Origin: TMP-7 sp038212445
GTDB lineage: Bacteria; Acidobacteriota; Terriglobia; Bryobacterales; Bryobacteraceae
NCBI GenBank assembly: GCA_038212445.1
Contig: JBBQUM010000020.1
Location: 1 to 64,000, forward strand
Length of the DNA stretch: 64,000 nucleotides
Direction of reading: 5' to 3'
The number at the start of each line of letters is the position of its first letter. The stretch's first letter is position 1. The notes below the pieces were generated by a model that did not search any database, was not told the DNA's origin, and worked only from the letters and a program-made list of their open reading frames with translations. Shown piece after piece: positions 1 through 7,909 of the stretch. The position numbers were made by a program, and so were the translations under genes.

Positions 1-145
1 TGATTCCATTCCACTTAACCCCAAATCCCCACTAAACCGACCCCGGAAATTACCACCACCCCTGCTACCGTCAAATCAGGGAGCGCCCTCTCCCCAATCC
101 CCGCGCGCGCCGCCGCTGCAAACCCAACCCAAAAGGAACAATCCC

Positions 146-841
146 ATGTCCAAGCAGCTATCCGACGCCCAACTCGCCGCCAACCGCGAAAACGCAAAAA
201 AGTCCACCGGACCACGCACCCCAGAAGGCAAGTCCCGCTCCTCCATGAACGCCTTCAAACATGGACTAACCTCCCGCAAACTCGTCCTCGATGAAGAAGA
301 CAGGCCGGCTTATGAAAACATGCTCGCCAACTACCGCGAACGCTTCCAGCCCGTCGACGGCTACGAGTCCGGCCTCGTCGACACCCTCGTCATGATCCAC
401 TGGCACATGGACCGCGTCCGCTACTACGAGACCGGCTTCATCCAATTCGAACTCATCCGACCAGGCACCGAGTTCTTCTTCGAACAGCATCCGCCCGAGA
501 TCCGCGCCGGCGTCGCCTACAAAATGCTCGCCGACAACACCAACCTGCTGCCGCTCTTCAATTCCCATCTCAACCGCCTCAGCCGCGAGTACGCCCGCAT
601 CAACCGAGTCTTCCTCGACAACCGCCGCGAACTCCCGCCCCTCGCTCCAGCCATCCCCGGCATAGAATCGCCCGCCCAGGAACTTCAGCCAGAAATCGCA
701 TCTCAAGAAACGCCCGTGCAAAACGAACCCGAATCCGATCCCCCGCAGTGCCGCTTCTTCTCCTGGCCCATCTCCATACAAACCAAAGAGATCATCACCG
801 CCGCCTCCACCTCGGGCCCGCCTCTGGCAATGGCCGCCTGA
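146..841 (+). CDS. Hypothetical protein of a family common in Acidobacteriota
   Basis: 231 residues of unknown function. The N-terminus is a basic block with STGPRTPEGKSRSSMNAFKH at residues 20-39, the signature of a large uncharacterised protein family that is repeated many times in Solibacter-like genomes (family recognition from memory). The middle is helical and charged, and the last 60 residues are Pro/Glu-rich and probably disordered. There is no signal peptide or membrane segment. The ATG has an AAGGA Shine-Dalgarno about 10 bases upstream. Codon use matches the neighbours. It is followed by about 300 bases without a gene, so it is probably not co-transcribed with the polysaccharide operon. 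Confidence 0.75.
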   Translation: MSKQLSDAQLAANRENAKKSTGPRTPEGKSRSSMNAFKHGLTSRKLVLDEEDRPAYENMLANYRERFQPVDGYESGLVDTLVMIHWHMDRVRYYETGFIQFELIRPGTEFFFEQHPPEIRAGVAYKMLADNTNLLPLFNSHLNRLSREYARINRVFLDNRRELPPLAPAIPGIESPAQELQPEIASQETPVQNEPESDPPQCRFFSWPISIQTKEIITAASTSGPPLAMAA

Positions 842-1144
842 AAAGGCCTACAGGAACAACTCCATGTACGCGGGAACGGGGTCCCCCCCCAGGTTCCCAA
901 CGGATCTTTGACAACTGAATATGTGAGGCACACCCCTGACACTTGTCGTGTGCCCAAAATTGTGTGCGAACCTTCTACTCTTTTCCCGACATAAAACGAG
1001 AACTTCTCCGAGAGGTTCGCACTATACCTACGAAGGACGTCATCGCTCGCGTCCTTCAGCTGAGTAAGTTAGTTAGCTCTTGTCTCCATCGTGGCGACCG
1101 GATCTTTGGGGCGAAAATGGCGAAGCTTGCCTCGGCCCGCTCTC
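842..1144 (+). promoter_or_regulatory. Structured leader upstream of the polysaccharide operon
   Basis: There is no convincing coding sequence in these 303 bases. They hold three inverted repeats in a row: 927-933 pairs with 948-954 (GGCACAC/GTGTGCC, 14-base loop), 964-973 pairs with 1013-1022 (GTGCGAACCT/AGGTTCGCAC, 39-base loop), and 1032-1039 pairs with 1050-1057 (GAAGGACG/CGTCCTTC, 10-base loop). All arms are perfect. The position just before a NusG/RfaH-type gene suggests an RNA leader or attenuator for the operon; that role is inference. No clear sigma-70 promoter could be placed. Confidence 0.4.
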
Positions 1145-1717
1145 ATGACTCCCATTGCCTACAACTCGCAGACGGCTGCACCGCGTACCTGCCCCTGGTA
1201 TGCGCTCAAAGTCAGGACCCGCGCCGAGGACCGCACTCGCGACGGCTTGCTTGCCAAGGGCTACACTACCTTCCTGCCCACCTACGTGGAATCACGCCGC
1301 TATTCCGACCGCATTAAGAAGGTGGACACCGCGCTTTTCCCCGGTTATCTGTTCAGCCGGTTCGACGCTACACGAATCCTGCCGGTGGTCACCACGATCG
1401 GTGTGGAATATGTGGTGGGCTTCGGCGGTGTGCCTCAACCGCTGCCCGACCTGGAAATAGCCGCCCTTCAAGCGGTGGCCGAGTCCGGTGCCGCCTCGCA
1501 GCCCTGGCCATTTCTCAGAACTGGTCAGCGCGTTCGGATTCAACTCGGAGCTCTTACCGGGGTCGAAGGTCTACTCGTCCGAACTCACGGCGAAGAGCGG
1601 TTGGTGCTGTCGGTCGAGTTACTACAGCGCTCCATATCCGTCGAAATTGATCGGACCTGGGTCCGGCCCGCCTCCGCCGCCTCCCCCGCTGTAGTCTCAC
1701 TGCTCAAATACACCTGA
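1145..1717 (+). CDS. NusG/RfaH-family transcription antiterminator of the polysaccharide operon
   Basis: 190-residue specialised NusG paralogue. The NGN domain spans roughly residues 17-115, starting at WYALKVRTRAED, with FLPTYVESRR and LFPGYLFSRF as in NusG/RfaH/UpxY proteins. A KOW-like segment follows at about 130-165 (TGQRVRIQLGALTGVEGLLV). Such proteins bind RNA polymerase and suppress termination in long surface-polysaccharide operons, and this one is the first gene of such a cluster. The frame is open back to a GTG at 1091, but the family starts close to the WYAL motif, so the ATG at 1145 is preferred. The structured leader upstream may be its target or its own control element. Confidence 0.85.
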   Translation: MTPIAYNSQTAAPRTCPWYALKVRTRAEDRTRDGLLAKGYTTFLPTYVESRRYSDRIKKVDTALFPGYLFSRFDATRILPVVTTIGVEYVVGFGGVPQPLPDLEIAALQAVAESGAASQPWPFLRTGQRVRIQLGALTGVEGLLVRTHGEERLVLSVELLQRSISVEIDRTWVRPASAASPAVVSLLKYT

Positions 1718-1742
1718 CGTCTAGTCCCAACCAAAAACCAAC

Positions 1743-2696
1743 ATGAACCTGGCCATCACGCTACTGCTCATTTCCATCGCCGCGTTCGGCCAGACGACCG
1801 TCAGGTCGGCCGGCGCCGGCCTGTCCGACTCCACCAATCTGCCAGTGCAGAAGATCGGTGCCGACGACCTCCTCGGCATCAGCGTTTACGACGCGCCCGA
1901 ACTTACGCGTACCCTACGCGTCGCCTCCGATGGCACATTGCGACTGCCCATGGTGAAGCGGCGAATTAAGGTCGGCGGTTTGCTACCAGTCGATGTGGAA
2001 AACCTGATCACCGACGCCTTGCGCGCCGAGGAGTTGTTGGTTGATCCCGTAGTAACCGTCTCGGTGGTTGAATCCCGCAGCCGCCCTGTGACCGTGATCG
2101 GCGCCGTGAAAAGGCCGACCTCCTTCCAAGCCACCGGAACCATGACGCTGCTGGACGCCATCGCCCGGGCCGAGGGACTTGCAGATGACGCGGGAGCGGA
2201 CATTCTCATCTCTCGTACGGGTTCCGGAATCGACGGCGAACCCGCGATGCTGACTCGCCGCATCCTTGCCAAAGCCTTGCTCGAAGGCGGGGATTCGAGT
2301 CTGAACATCATCCTCCAGGGCGGCGAGGAAATACGGGTACCCGCCGCCGGAAGAGTATTTGTCCTCGGGAACGTCAAGAAGCCGGGTGCATTTGTAGTCC
2401 GCGACGCCAACGACACCACCGTCATGAAGGCTCTTGCCCTCTCTGAAGGTTTGATGCCCTTTGCCGGACAGGTCGCCTACATTTACCGCAATGAAGGCGG
2501 CGCCGGCGCAAAATCCGAAATCCCCATTGAACTGAAAAAGATCATGGCGAGAAAGTCGCCCGACGTCCAGCTCATGGCTAACGACATCCTCTATGTACCG
2601 GATCGAAATGGACAGCGTATCGCTATCACGGCCCTCGAGAAAGCGCTGATGATCGGAACCGGCTTCGGCACCGCCGCCATGTACGTCACCCGCTAA
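1743..2696 (+). CDS. Polysaccharide export outer-membrane protein (Wza-like)
   Basis: 317 residues. A short signal peptide (about residues 1-16) ends near AAFGQ with no lipobox cysteine, unlike classical Wza. The polysaccharide-export domain covers about residues 36-118 (IGADDLLGISVYDAPELT). Two SLBB-type beta-grasp repeats follow, near 120-150 (VTVIGAVKRPTSFQ) and 200-235 (VFVLGNVKKPGAF). The protein should form or gate the outer-membrane exit for the polymer and work with the kinase encoded next. It begins 25 bases after the antiterminator and ends 12 bases before the kinase, consistent with one operon. Confidence 0.9.
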   Translation: MNLAITLLLISIAAFGQTTVRSAGAGLSDSTNLPVQKIGADDLLGISVYDAPELTRTLRVASDGTLRLPMVKRRIKVGGLLPVDVENLITDALRAEELLVDPVVTVSVVESRSRPVTVIGAVKRPTSFQATGTMTLLDAIARAEGLADDAGADILISRTGSGIDGEPAMLTRRILAKALLEGGDSSLNIILQGGEEIRVPAAGRVFVLGNVKKPGAFVVRDANDTTVMKALALSEGLMPFAGQVAYIYRNEGGAGAKSEIPIELKKIMARKSPDVQLMANDILYVPDRNGQRIAITALEKALMIGTGFGTAAMYVTR

Positions 2697-2708
2697 CCCC
2701 GAAATACA

Positions 2709-4952
2709 ATGAACACGTCTGATCAATCACGAGCGGTTCTCAGCCCGCCGGTCCGCTCGACTCACAATGTCCCGGCGCTCGGCTACTACCTTCCTGCTCC
2801 GGGACCGTCCAATGAACCTGAGTATGGAGAACAGACCGTCCCGCTGTCGCACTACCTGTGGATTCTGAAGCGGCATCTCTGGACCATACTCACATTCGTT
2901 GCTGTCTGTGTCATCGCCACCTTCGTTGTGTCGTCCCGCCTGGTTCCGATTTACGAATCCACCGCGGTGGTGGACGTTGATCGCCAGGCTCCCTCGGCCA
3001 TCGTCGGCCAGGACTCCAATCGCACCCCCGGTGCGAATGATTCAGACCAATTTCTAGCCACTCAGGTGAAGCTGATTCAATCCGACGCCGTTCTCCGCCC
3101 GGTGGCACAGAAATATGACTTGCTGAAGCGAGAGCGCCGGTCGGATGATGAGTCACCAGAAGCCGCACGACGCGCCTTCAACGCTCCTGTACTCCTCAAA
3201 CGCCTCAAAGTTGCACGGCCGCCCAACACCTATCTCCTGCTCATCAGCTACCGCTCGCCTGACCCCCAACTGGCCGCGGATGTCGCCAACGGGATTGCTC
3301 AGTCGTACCTCGGACACAGTTACACCATCCGCATTCGTTCATCCGCGTCCCTGGCCACTTTCATGGAACAACAGCTCGACGAGTTGAAGGCCAAGATGGA
3401 GAGTTCCGGTTCGGCGCTGGCTCGATTCGAGCGGGAATTGAATGTCATCAATCCCGAAGAGAAGACCAATATTCTCTCGGCCCGGCTCCTTCAACTCAAC
3501 ACCGAGTACACCAACGGACAGTCTGAACGCGTGAGGAAAGAGGCTGCCTGGAATTCCATGAAGAGCGGATCTCTCGAAGCCGCCCAGGTGTCCGGCCAAG
3601 GCGAGGCCCTGATTCAACTGACTCAGAAATTGAACGACGCCCGCCAGCGGATGGCTGAGTTGAAAATTACCTTCGGCCCCAATCACCCTGAGCTTCGTAA
3701 AGCGGCCTCTCAGTTAAATGAAATCCAGCAGCAATTCGAGGCGGCCAGAGGCAATATCGCAGGACGCATTGAAACCGACTACCGTCAATCGCTGAACCGC
3801 GAGCAGATGCTGAAGAGAGCGGTTGCCGAAACCAAAAGCGAGTTCGACAAGATCAACTCCCGCTCGTTCGAGTATCAGCAACTCAAGCGCGAGGCGGAAG
3901 CGGATAAGAAGCTGTACGAAGAACTGGTACGCAAGATCAAGGAAGCCGGAATTAACGCGGGCTTTCAGAACAACAACATCCGCATTGCCGACCTGGCGCG
4001 TCCAGCGTCCAAAGCAGTGTTTCCAAACTTAACGCTCAATCTCGTACTCGCTCTTCTGTTCTCAAGCATGCTGGCCATCGGCGGCGCCGTGCTGGTGGAT
4101 GCCATCGACACAACTGTTCGTGATCCCGAACAAACCAGCCGCATGCTCGGTACTGATGTCATCGGAAGCCTGCCGGCAGTAAAGAACATCCGAACGCTGA
4201 ACGTTCTGCCGGTCGCCGACTCACCCGATAATTCACTCGTGAAGGCAAACGGTGGTCCAAAACACCACCCTGGCTACCGTACGATGTCGAGTTACGAAGA
4301 AGCCATCCGGACGCTTCGGAACACCATCCTGCTGGGTGACTTCGATGCTCGTTTGCGATCCATCCTCATGACCAGCGCCGGCCCCAGCGAGGGCAAGAGC
4401 ACCACCGCCGTTCACTTGGCCATCGCCCACGCCGAGCAGGGCAAGAAAACCCTCCTGGTAGATGCCGACCTGCGCCGGCCGAGTGTTCATCGAAAACTGC
4501 GATTGACGATGGAATGGGGATTGTCGAACGTCCTCATGGGCGAGATGCCTTGGCGCAACGCGGTGATTCCCACCGAACAGTCGCCGAATCTCCATGTAAT
4601 CCTCTCCGGACCACCCTCCCACCGTGCCGCAGATCTCATTGGACCCTTGCTCGGCGACATGCTCGATGAGTTTGGCAAGGAATATGACTTGATCATCATC
4701 GATGCGCCGCCTCTGCTCGGTTTTGCCGAGCCCTTGCAGATGGCCACTATCGCCGACGGGGTGTTGATTGTCAGCCGAGCCGGAGAGACCAAACGCAAAG
4801 CCGTCAGCAGCCTGCTGTCAGCGCTCCACCGGCTGCGGGCCAACGTAATCGGCGTGGTCCTCAATCAGGTGAAGCGGGATAGCTCGGATGGATATGGCTA
4901 TTACGGATATCACAAGTCTTACCGCTACCAGGAAAACGAGTCTCACACTTGA
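2709..4952 (+). CDS. Wzc-like chain-length regulator and tyrosine autokinase
   Basis: 747 residues. A Wzz domain with a first membrane helix at about residues 58-76 is followed by a long coiled-coil periplasmic region and the GNVR segment near residues 385-420 (SFEYQQLKREAEADKKLYEE). A second helix lies at about 441-465. The cytoplasmic BY-kinase domain has Walker A GPSEGKSTTA near residue 557, Walker A-prime LLVDADLRRPS and Walker B LIIIDAPPLL. The C-terminus carries the expected tyrosine cluster (YGYYGYHKSYRY). It controls polymer length and export by cyclic autophosphorylation. Its TGA overlaps a TTG start for the next (broken) gene. Confidence 0.93.
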   Translation: MNTSDQSRAVLSPPVRSTHNVPALGYYLPAPGPSNEPEYGEQTVPLSHYLWILKRHLWTILTFVAVCVIATFVVSSRLVPIYESTAVVDVDRQAPSAIVGQDSNRTPGANDSDQFLATQVKLIQSDAVLRPVAQKYDLLKRERRSDDESPEAARRAFNAPVLLKRLKVARPPNTYLLLISYRSPDPQLAADVANGIAQSYLGHSYTIRIRSSASLATFMEQQLDELKAKMESSGSALARFERELNVINPEEKTNILSARLLQLNTEYTNGQSERVRKEAAWNSMKSGSLEAAQVSGQGEALIQLTQKLNDARQRMAELKITFGPNHPELRKAASQLNEIQQQFEAARGNIAGRIETDYRQSLNREQMLKRAVAETKSEFDKINSRSFEYQQLKREAEADKKLYEELVRKIKEAGINAGFQNNNIRIADLARPASKAVFPNLTLNLVLALLFSSMLAIGGAVLVDAIDTTVRDPEQTSRMLGTDVIGSLPAVKNIRTLNVLPVADSPDNSLVKANGGPKHHPGYRTMSSYEEAIRTLRNTILLGDFDARLRSILMTSAGPSEGKSTTAVHLAIAHAEQGKKTLLVDADLRRPSVHRKLRLTMEWGLSNVLMGEMPWRNAVIPTEQSPNLHVILSGPPSHRAADLIGPLLGDMLDEFGKEYDLIIIDAPPLLGFAEPLQMATIADGVLIVSRAGETKRKAVSSLLSALHRLRANVIGVVLNQVKRDSSDGYGYYGYHKSYRYQENESHT

Positions 4953-5484
4953 ACAGTAGCGCCAGTATCCGTATTCGCTCGTTTCAACCACGCTCGCAGT
5001 TCCACTGGAATGTCTTTTCGGGCGTCGGCTGCGCCCTGCTGAGTGCAGGAGTTATCGCAGTTACCTCTCCGCTCTACCTCCGCTCGCTGGGGTACGGACC
5101 TACGGCGTCTGGCTAGCGCTCTCTGCGGTCCTCGCGTCCGTGAATGTCGGCAACCTGGGATTGACGCCTGCCGTCATCCGCCTGGTCGCGGGCGAATCGG
5201 CCAGAGGCTCACGGGAAGGAGTCCTGCCATACCTACCGCCGGTCTGCTCACTATGCTGGTGTTCGGACTGGCTATTCAAATCGGCGCGCTGGTACTGAAC
5301 GCCCGCATCATCGGCTGGCTCGGATTGGCGAACATTGAGCAAGCATCGCCAGTCCGTCTGCTACCGGCCATGTGCGCCGTCTCGATGATCGGTCTCTTCG
5401 CCGATACGCTGGCCGCCGCGGTGTTTGGTCTGAACCGGTCCGACCTCGCGAACTACGCACAACTGGCACCTCAGCTTGCACAAA
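4949..5484 (+). pseudogene. Broken Wzx-like flippase, 5-prime part only
   Basis: Remnant of a polysaccharide flippase. Translation from the TTG at 4949 (overlapping the kinase stop) gives a flippase-like start with FSGVGCALLSAGVIAVTSPL, then stops in frame at about 5113. The family sequence continues in another frame (VWLALSAVLASVNVGNLGL, then VIRLVAGES) and shifts again near 5230 (LLTMLVFGLAIQIGALVLN, later MCAVSMIGLFADTLAAAVFG). At least two frameshifts are therefore present. The similarity ends abruptly at about 5475-5485, where an inverted glycosyltransferase piece begins; a flippase should be about three times longer. It cannot encode a working transporter, so another flippase must serve the pathway if it is active. 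Confidence 0.75.
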
Positions 5485-5733
5485 TGAACATGGATAAGGT
5501 CGACGGGGTTCACGCGCAAGAACCGAGTCAGAGCAAGGATCTGACTGGGAGAATAGACTCTCTTCGAAGATCCGTAGGCCAGTGGGACGCCGGCCTTCCG
5601 GGCCGTGTCTTCCAACGCGCCACCCGATAAAGACCGACACCATCCCGGAGCGCTTCCACGAGCGGCACAGGTTCGCTACCAATGTCTCAGCGCCTCCGAT
5701 AGTCAGGCTGTCTGTGACGTGAAGGACTCGCAC
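5473..5733 (-). pseudogene. Inverted N-terminal fragment of a GT4 glycosyltransferase
   Basis: On the minus strand an ATG at 5733 opens MRVLHVTDSLTIGGAETL, the typical start of a GT4/GT-B glycosyltransferase. After a frameshift near 5620-5600 the fold continues with GVPLAYGSSKRVYSPSQILA and FLRVNPVDLIHVHL, and stops matching at about 5475. About 85 residues of the N-terminal Rossmann half are present. The matching C-terminal half lies on the plus strand from 5734, so this piece has been turned round in place and the middle of the gene is missing. Confidence 0.7.
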
Positions 5734-6113
5734 CGGTTGAAAAACATTCGATTCTGGATGCTCGCTCGCCGCCTCTCTAGAGGCGTCGAATCACGTGTCG
5801 AGTTTCTGGGTGAGCGCCGTGACATTGCCCAACTCATCGCCATGTCCGATGTCTATCTTCAAACGTCCCGCTGGGAGGCTTTTGCCTCGCGGTTGTGGAA
5901 GCGATGGTTGGCGATGCAGGTGTCTACTTCAGCAGCGGTCAGCCTACCGAACTGGCAGTAGCTATCCGCGGTCTCATGCAGTCGCCAGAAACGAGAATCA
6001 TGCTGTCACAGCGGAGCCGCATCCGCGCCCGTGCATTTACCCTGAGGGACTGCCTGTTGGGTTACGAGTCTCTGTACCGCTCGGTGTTGCTGGCAGCCAC
6101 GGAGCGCGTCTGA
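5734..6113 (+). pseudogene. C-terminal fragment of the same GT4 glycosyltransferase
   Basis: The plus-strand translation gives GVESRVEFLGERRDIAQLIA and MSDVYLQTSRWEAF, the acceptor end of the GT-B C-terminal half. A frameshift at about 5880 then leads to LAVVEAM and VGDAGVYFSSGQPTELAVAI. Between EAM and VGDAG about 15 residues normally present (the AxGxPVI segment) are missing. The frame ends with TGA at 6111-6113, which overlaps the ATG of the next, intact gene. It is non-functional and was probably joined originally to the inverted fragment just upstream. Confidence 0.75.
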
Positions 6114-7909
6114 TGGATATTATCCATGTCACGACCGTGCCGCAGTCCCTGGCGTTTGTAGCCGGGCAGATCGAATACATGCAGCGTAAGGGCCTGCAGG
6201 TTGCAGTTGTCTCTTCACCCAGCGATTTGTTGACGCGCACCGCGGCCTCACTCGGAGTTCAGGCCTTCCCAGTCGAAATGCCGCGCCGTATCACGCCCTT
6301 TGCCGATGTCTGTGCTTTGTGGAAGCTATTCTTCCTCTTTCGACGCTTGCGTCCGTTGATTGTCCACGCGCACACGCCGAAGGCGGGACTGCTCGCTACT
6401 CTCGCTGCTGCCGCCGCCGGTGTTCAAATCCGTGTGTTCCAGGTGCATGGACTTCCGCATATCGCATGGAAGGGATGGCGGCGAATTCTCCTCCGAAGCT
6501 GCACCCGTGTGGCTTGTGCGTTCGCCCACAGGGTTCTGTGCGTCAGCCAATCGATGCGAGACGTGATCGTCACCGAACAGCTTTGCGCCGGCGCCAAGTG
6601 CTTTGTGGTTCATAACGGCAGCAGCCACGGCGCAGATGCTACCGGAACCTTTGAGCCGCGCAAAATGTCCGGCAGTCACAGGCGAAAACTTCGGGCCGAT
6701 TGGAGTGCCGGGGATCGCGCCACCGTCCTCGGATATTTTGGACGGATCGTTAGAGATAAGGGTATTCATGAGCTTGTGGACGCGTTCAAACTGCTGCTCG
6801 AGACCCACTGCGATGTCCATTTGATCATCGCCGGCAGTGCTGAGCCACGAGATTCCATCCGCCCGGAGTACCTCAGCTTTCTACGAGCTCATCCGCGAGT
6901 CCACATGTTGGGATGGGTCGGTTCCACGGCCGCTATTTACCCGGCAATTGACGTCCTGGTGCTGCCTAGCTACCGCGAAGGGTATCCCAACGTTGTCCTG
7001 GAGGCCGCGGCGATGGAGAAGCCTGCCATCGTCTCCTCGGTTCCCGGTTGTACCGACGCGGTGCTCCACGGCGAGACCGGTTTGCAAGTGCCGGTCCACG
7101 ATGCGCGGGCCCTCGCTGATGCCATCCGTATCTATATAGACAATCCGGAACTTCGGGAACGGCATGGGCGTCGGGCGCGGCAGCGGGTTCTGACGGATTA
7201 CCGGCCACAGGACCTGTGGGATTTTGTCTTCGCATCCTACCAGGAGCTGTTGGGGTCTTCGCAGTCCGATGCCCGCGCCTGGACACTCGGCCACCCCATA
7301 CAGGAACGCTTGAAACGCCTCATTGACATACTCGCCTCCCTGGTGACCCTGGTGATACTCCTGCCTCTCATGGCCCTGGTCGCGCTGCTGGTCCGGGTTC
7401 GTATTGGATCGCCGGTTCTGTTCCGGCAATCCCGAATCGGATGGAAGGATCGGGTCTTTACCTTTGTGAAGTTTCGAACCATGACTGAGATGCGCGGACC
7501 GGACGGTCAACCCCTGCCCGACGCTTTCCGCCTCACAAGCTTCGGCAACTGGCTCCGGGAAACCAGCCTCGACGAACTGCCGCAACTGTGGCATGTACTC
7601 ACCGGACGCATGAGCCTGGTGGGCCCTCGACCGCTGCTCCTCGAATACCTGAAGTTCTATTCGCCATCGCAGCGCCGCCGCCACACGGTAAGGCCCGGCA
7701 TCACCGGTTGGGCACAAGTCAACGGGCGAAACGACACTACCTGGGAACGGCGTTTTGAACTGGATGTCTGGTACGTCGACCATCATTGTCTCGCGCTCGA
7801 TCTAAAGATCCTCTGGACGACATTGCGCAAGCTTATGGTTCGCGACGGTATCCGGCACGCCGGTCACGCCACGATGCCGCGATTTTCGGGTGATCAGCAA
7901 GAATTATGA
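6113..7909 (+). CDS. Fused GT4 glycosyltransferase and polyprenyl phosphoglycosyltransferase (PglA-PglC-like)
   Basis: 598 residues with two enzymes in one chain. Residues 1-375 are a GT4 enzyme close to PglA/WbpX types: HAHTPKAGLLATLAA, the VFQVHGLP loop, GYFGRIVRDKGIHELVDAFK and the donor-site motif PSYREGYPNVVLEAAAM. Residues 395-598 are a small monotopic phosphoglycosyltransferase of the PglC/WcaJ C-terminal type: a hydrophobic re-entrant helix (ILASLVTLVILLPL), FVKFRTM, the catalytic pair D487-E488 in LDELPQLWHVL, and MSLVGPRPLL and RPGITGWAQVNGR. It should load the first sugar phosphate on undecaprenyl phosphate and add the second sugar. The frame extends upstream to 5795 only through the pseudogene; the ATG at 6113 overlapping the upstream TGA fits the family start. 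Confidence 0.9.
   Translation: MDIIHVTTVPQSLAFVAGQIEYMQRKGLQVAVVSSPSDLLTRTAASLGVQAFPVEMPRRITPFADVCALWKLFFLFRRLRPLIVHAHTPKAGLLATLAAAAAGVQIRVFQVHGLPHIAWKGWRRILLRSCTRVACAFAHRVLCVSQSMRDVIVTEQLCAGAKCFVVHNGSSHGADATGTFEPRKMSGSHRRKLRADWSAGDRATVLGYFGRIVRDKGIHELVDAFKLLLETHCDVHLIIAGSAEPRDSIRPEYLSFLRAHPRVHMLGWVGSTAAIYPAIDVLVLPSYREGYPNVVLEAAAMEKPAIVSSVPGCTDAVLHGETGLQVPVHDARALADAIRIYIDNPELRERHGRRARQRVLTDYRPQDLWDFVFASYQELLGSSQSDARAWTLGHPIQERLKRLIDILASLVTLVILLPLMALVALLVRVRIGSPVLFRQSRIGWKDRVFTFVKFRTMTEMRGPDGQPLPDAFRLTSFGNWLRETSLDELPQLWHVLTGRMSLVGPRPLLLEYLKFYSPSQRRRHTVRPGITGWAQVNGRNDTTWERRFELDVWYVDHHCLALDLKILWTTLRKLMVRDGIRHAGHATMPRFSGDQQEL

Noticed and set aside
943..1317. 124-residue frame overlapping the NusG-like gene start
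   Set aside because: Its second half is the NusG gene in a shifted frame and its first half is the hairpin-rich leader.
5795..6112. Upstream extension of the fused glycosyltransferase gene
   Set aside because: The extra residues come from reading through the glycosyltransferase pseudogene in the wrong frame; the ATG at 6113 overlaps the upstream stop and gives the normal family N-terminus.
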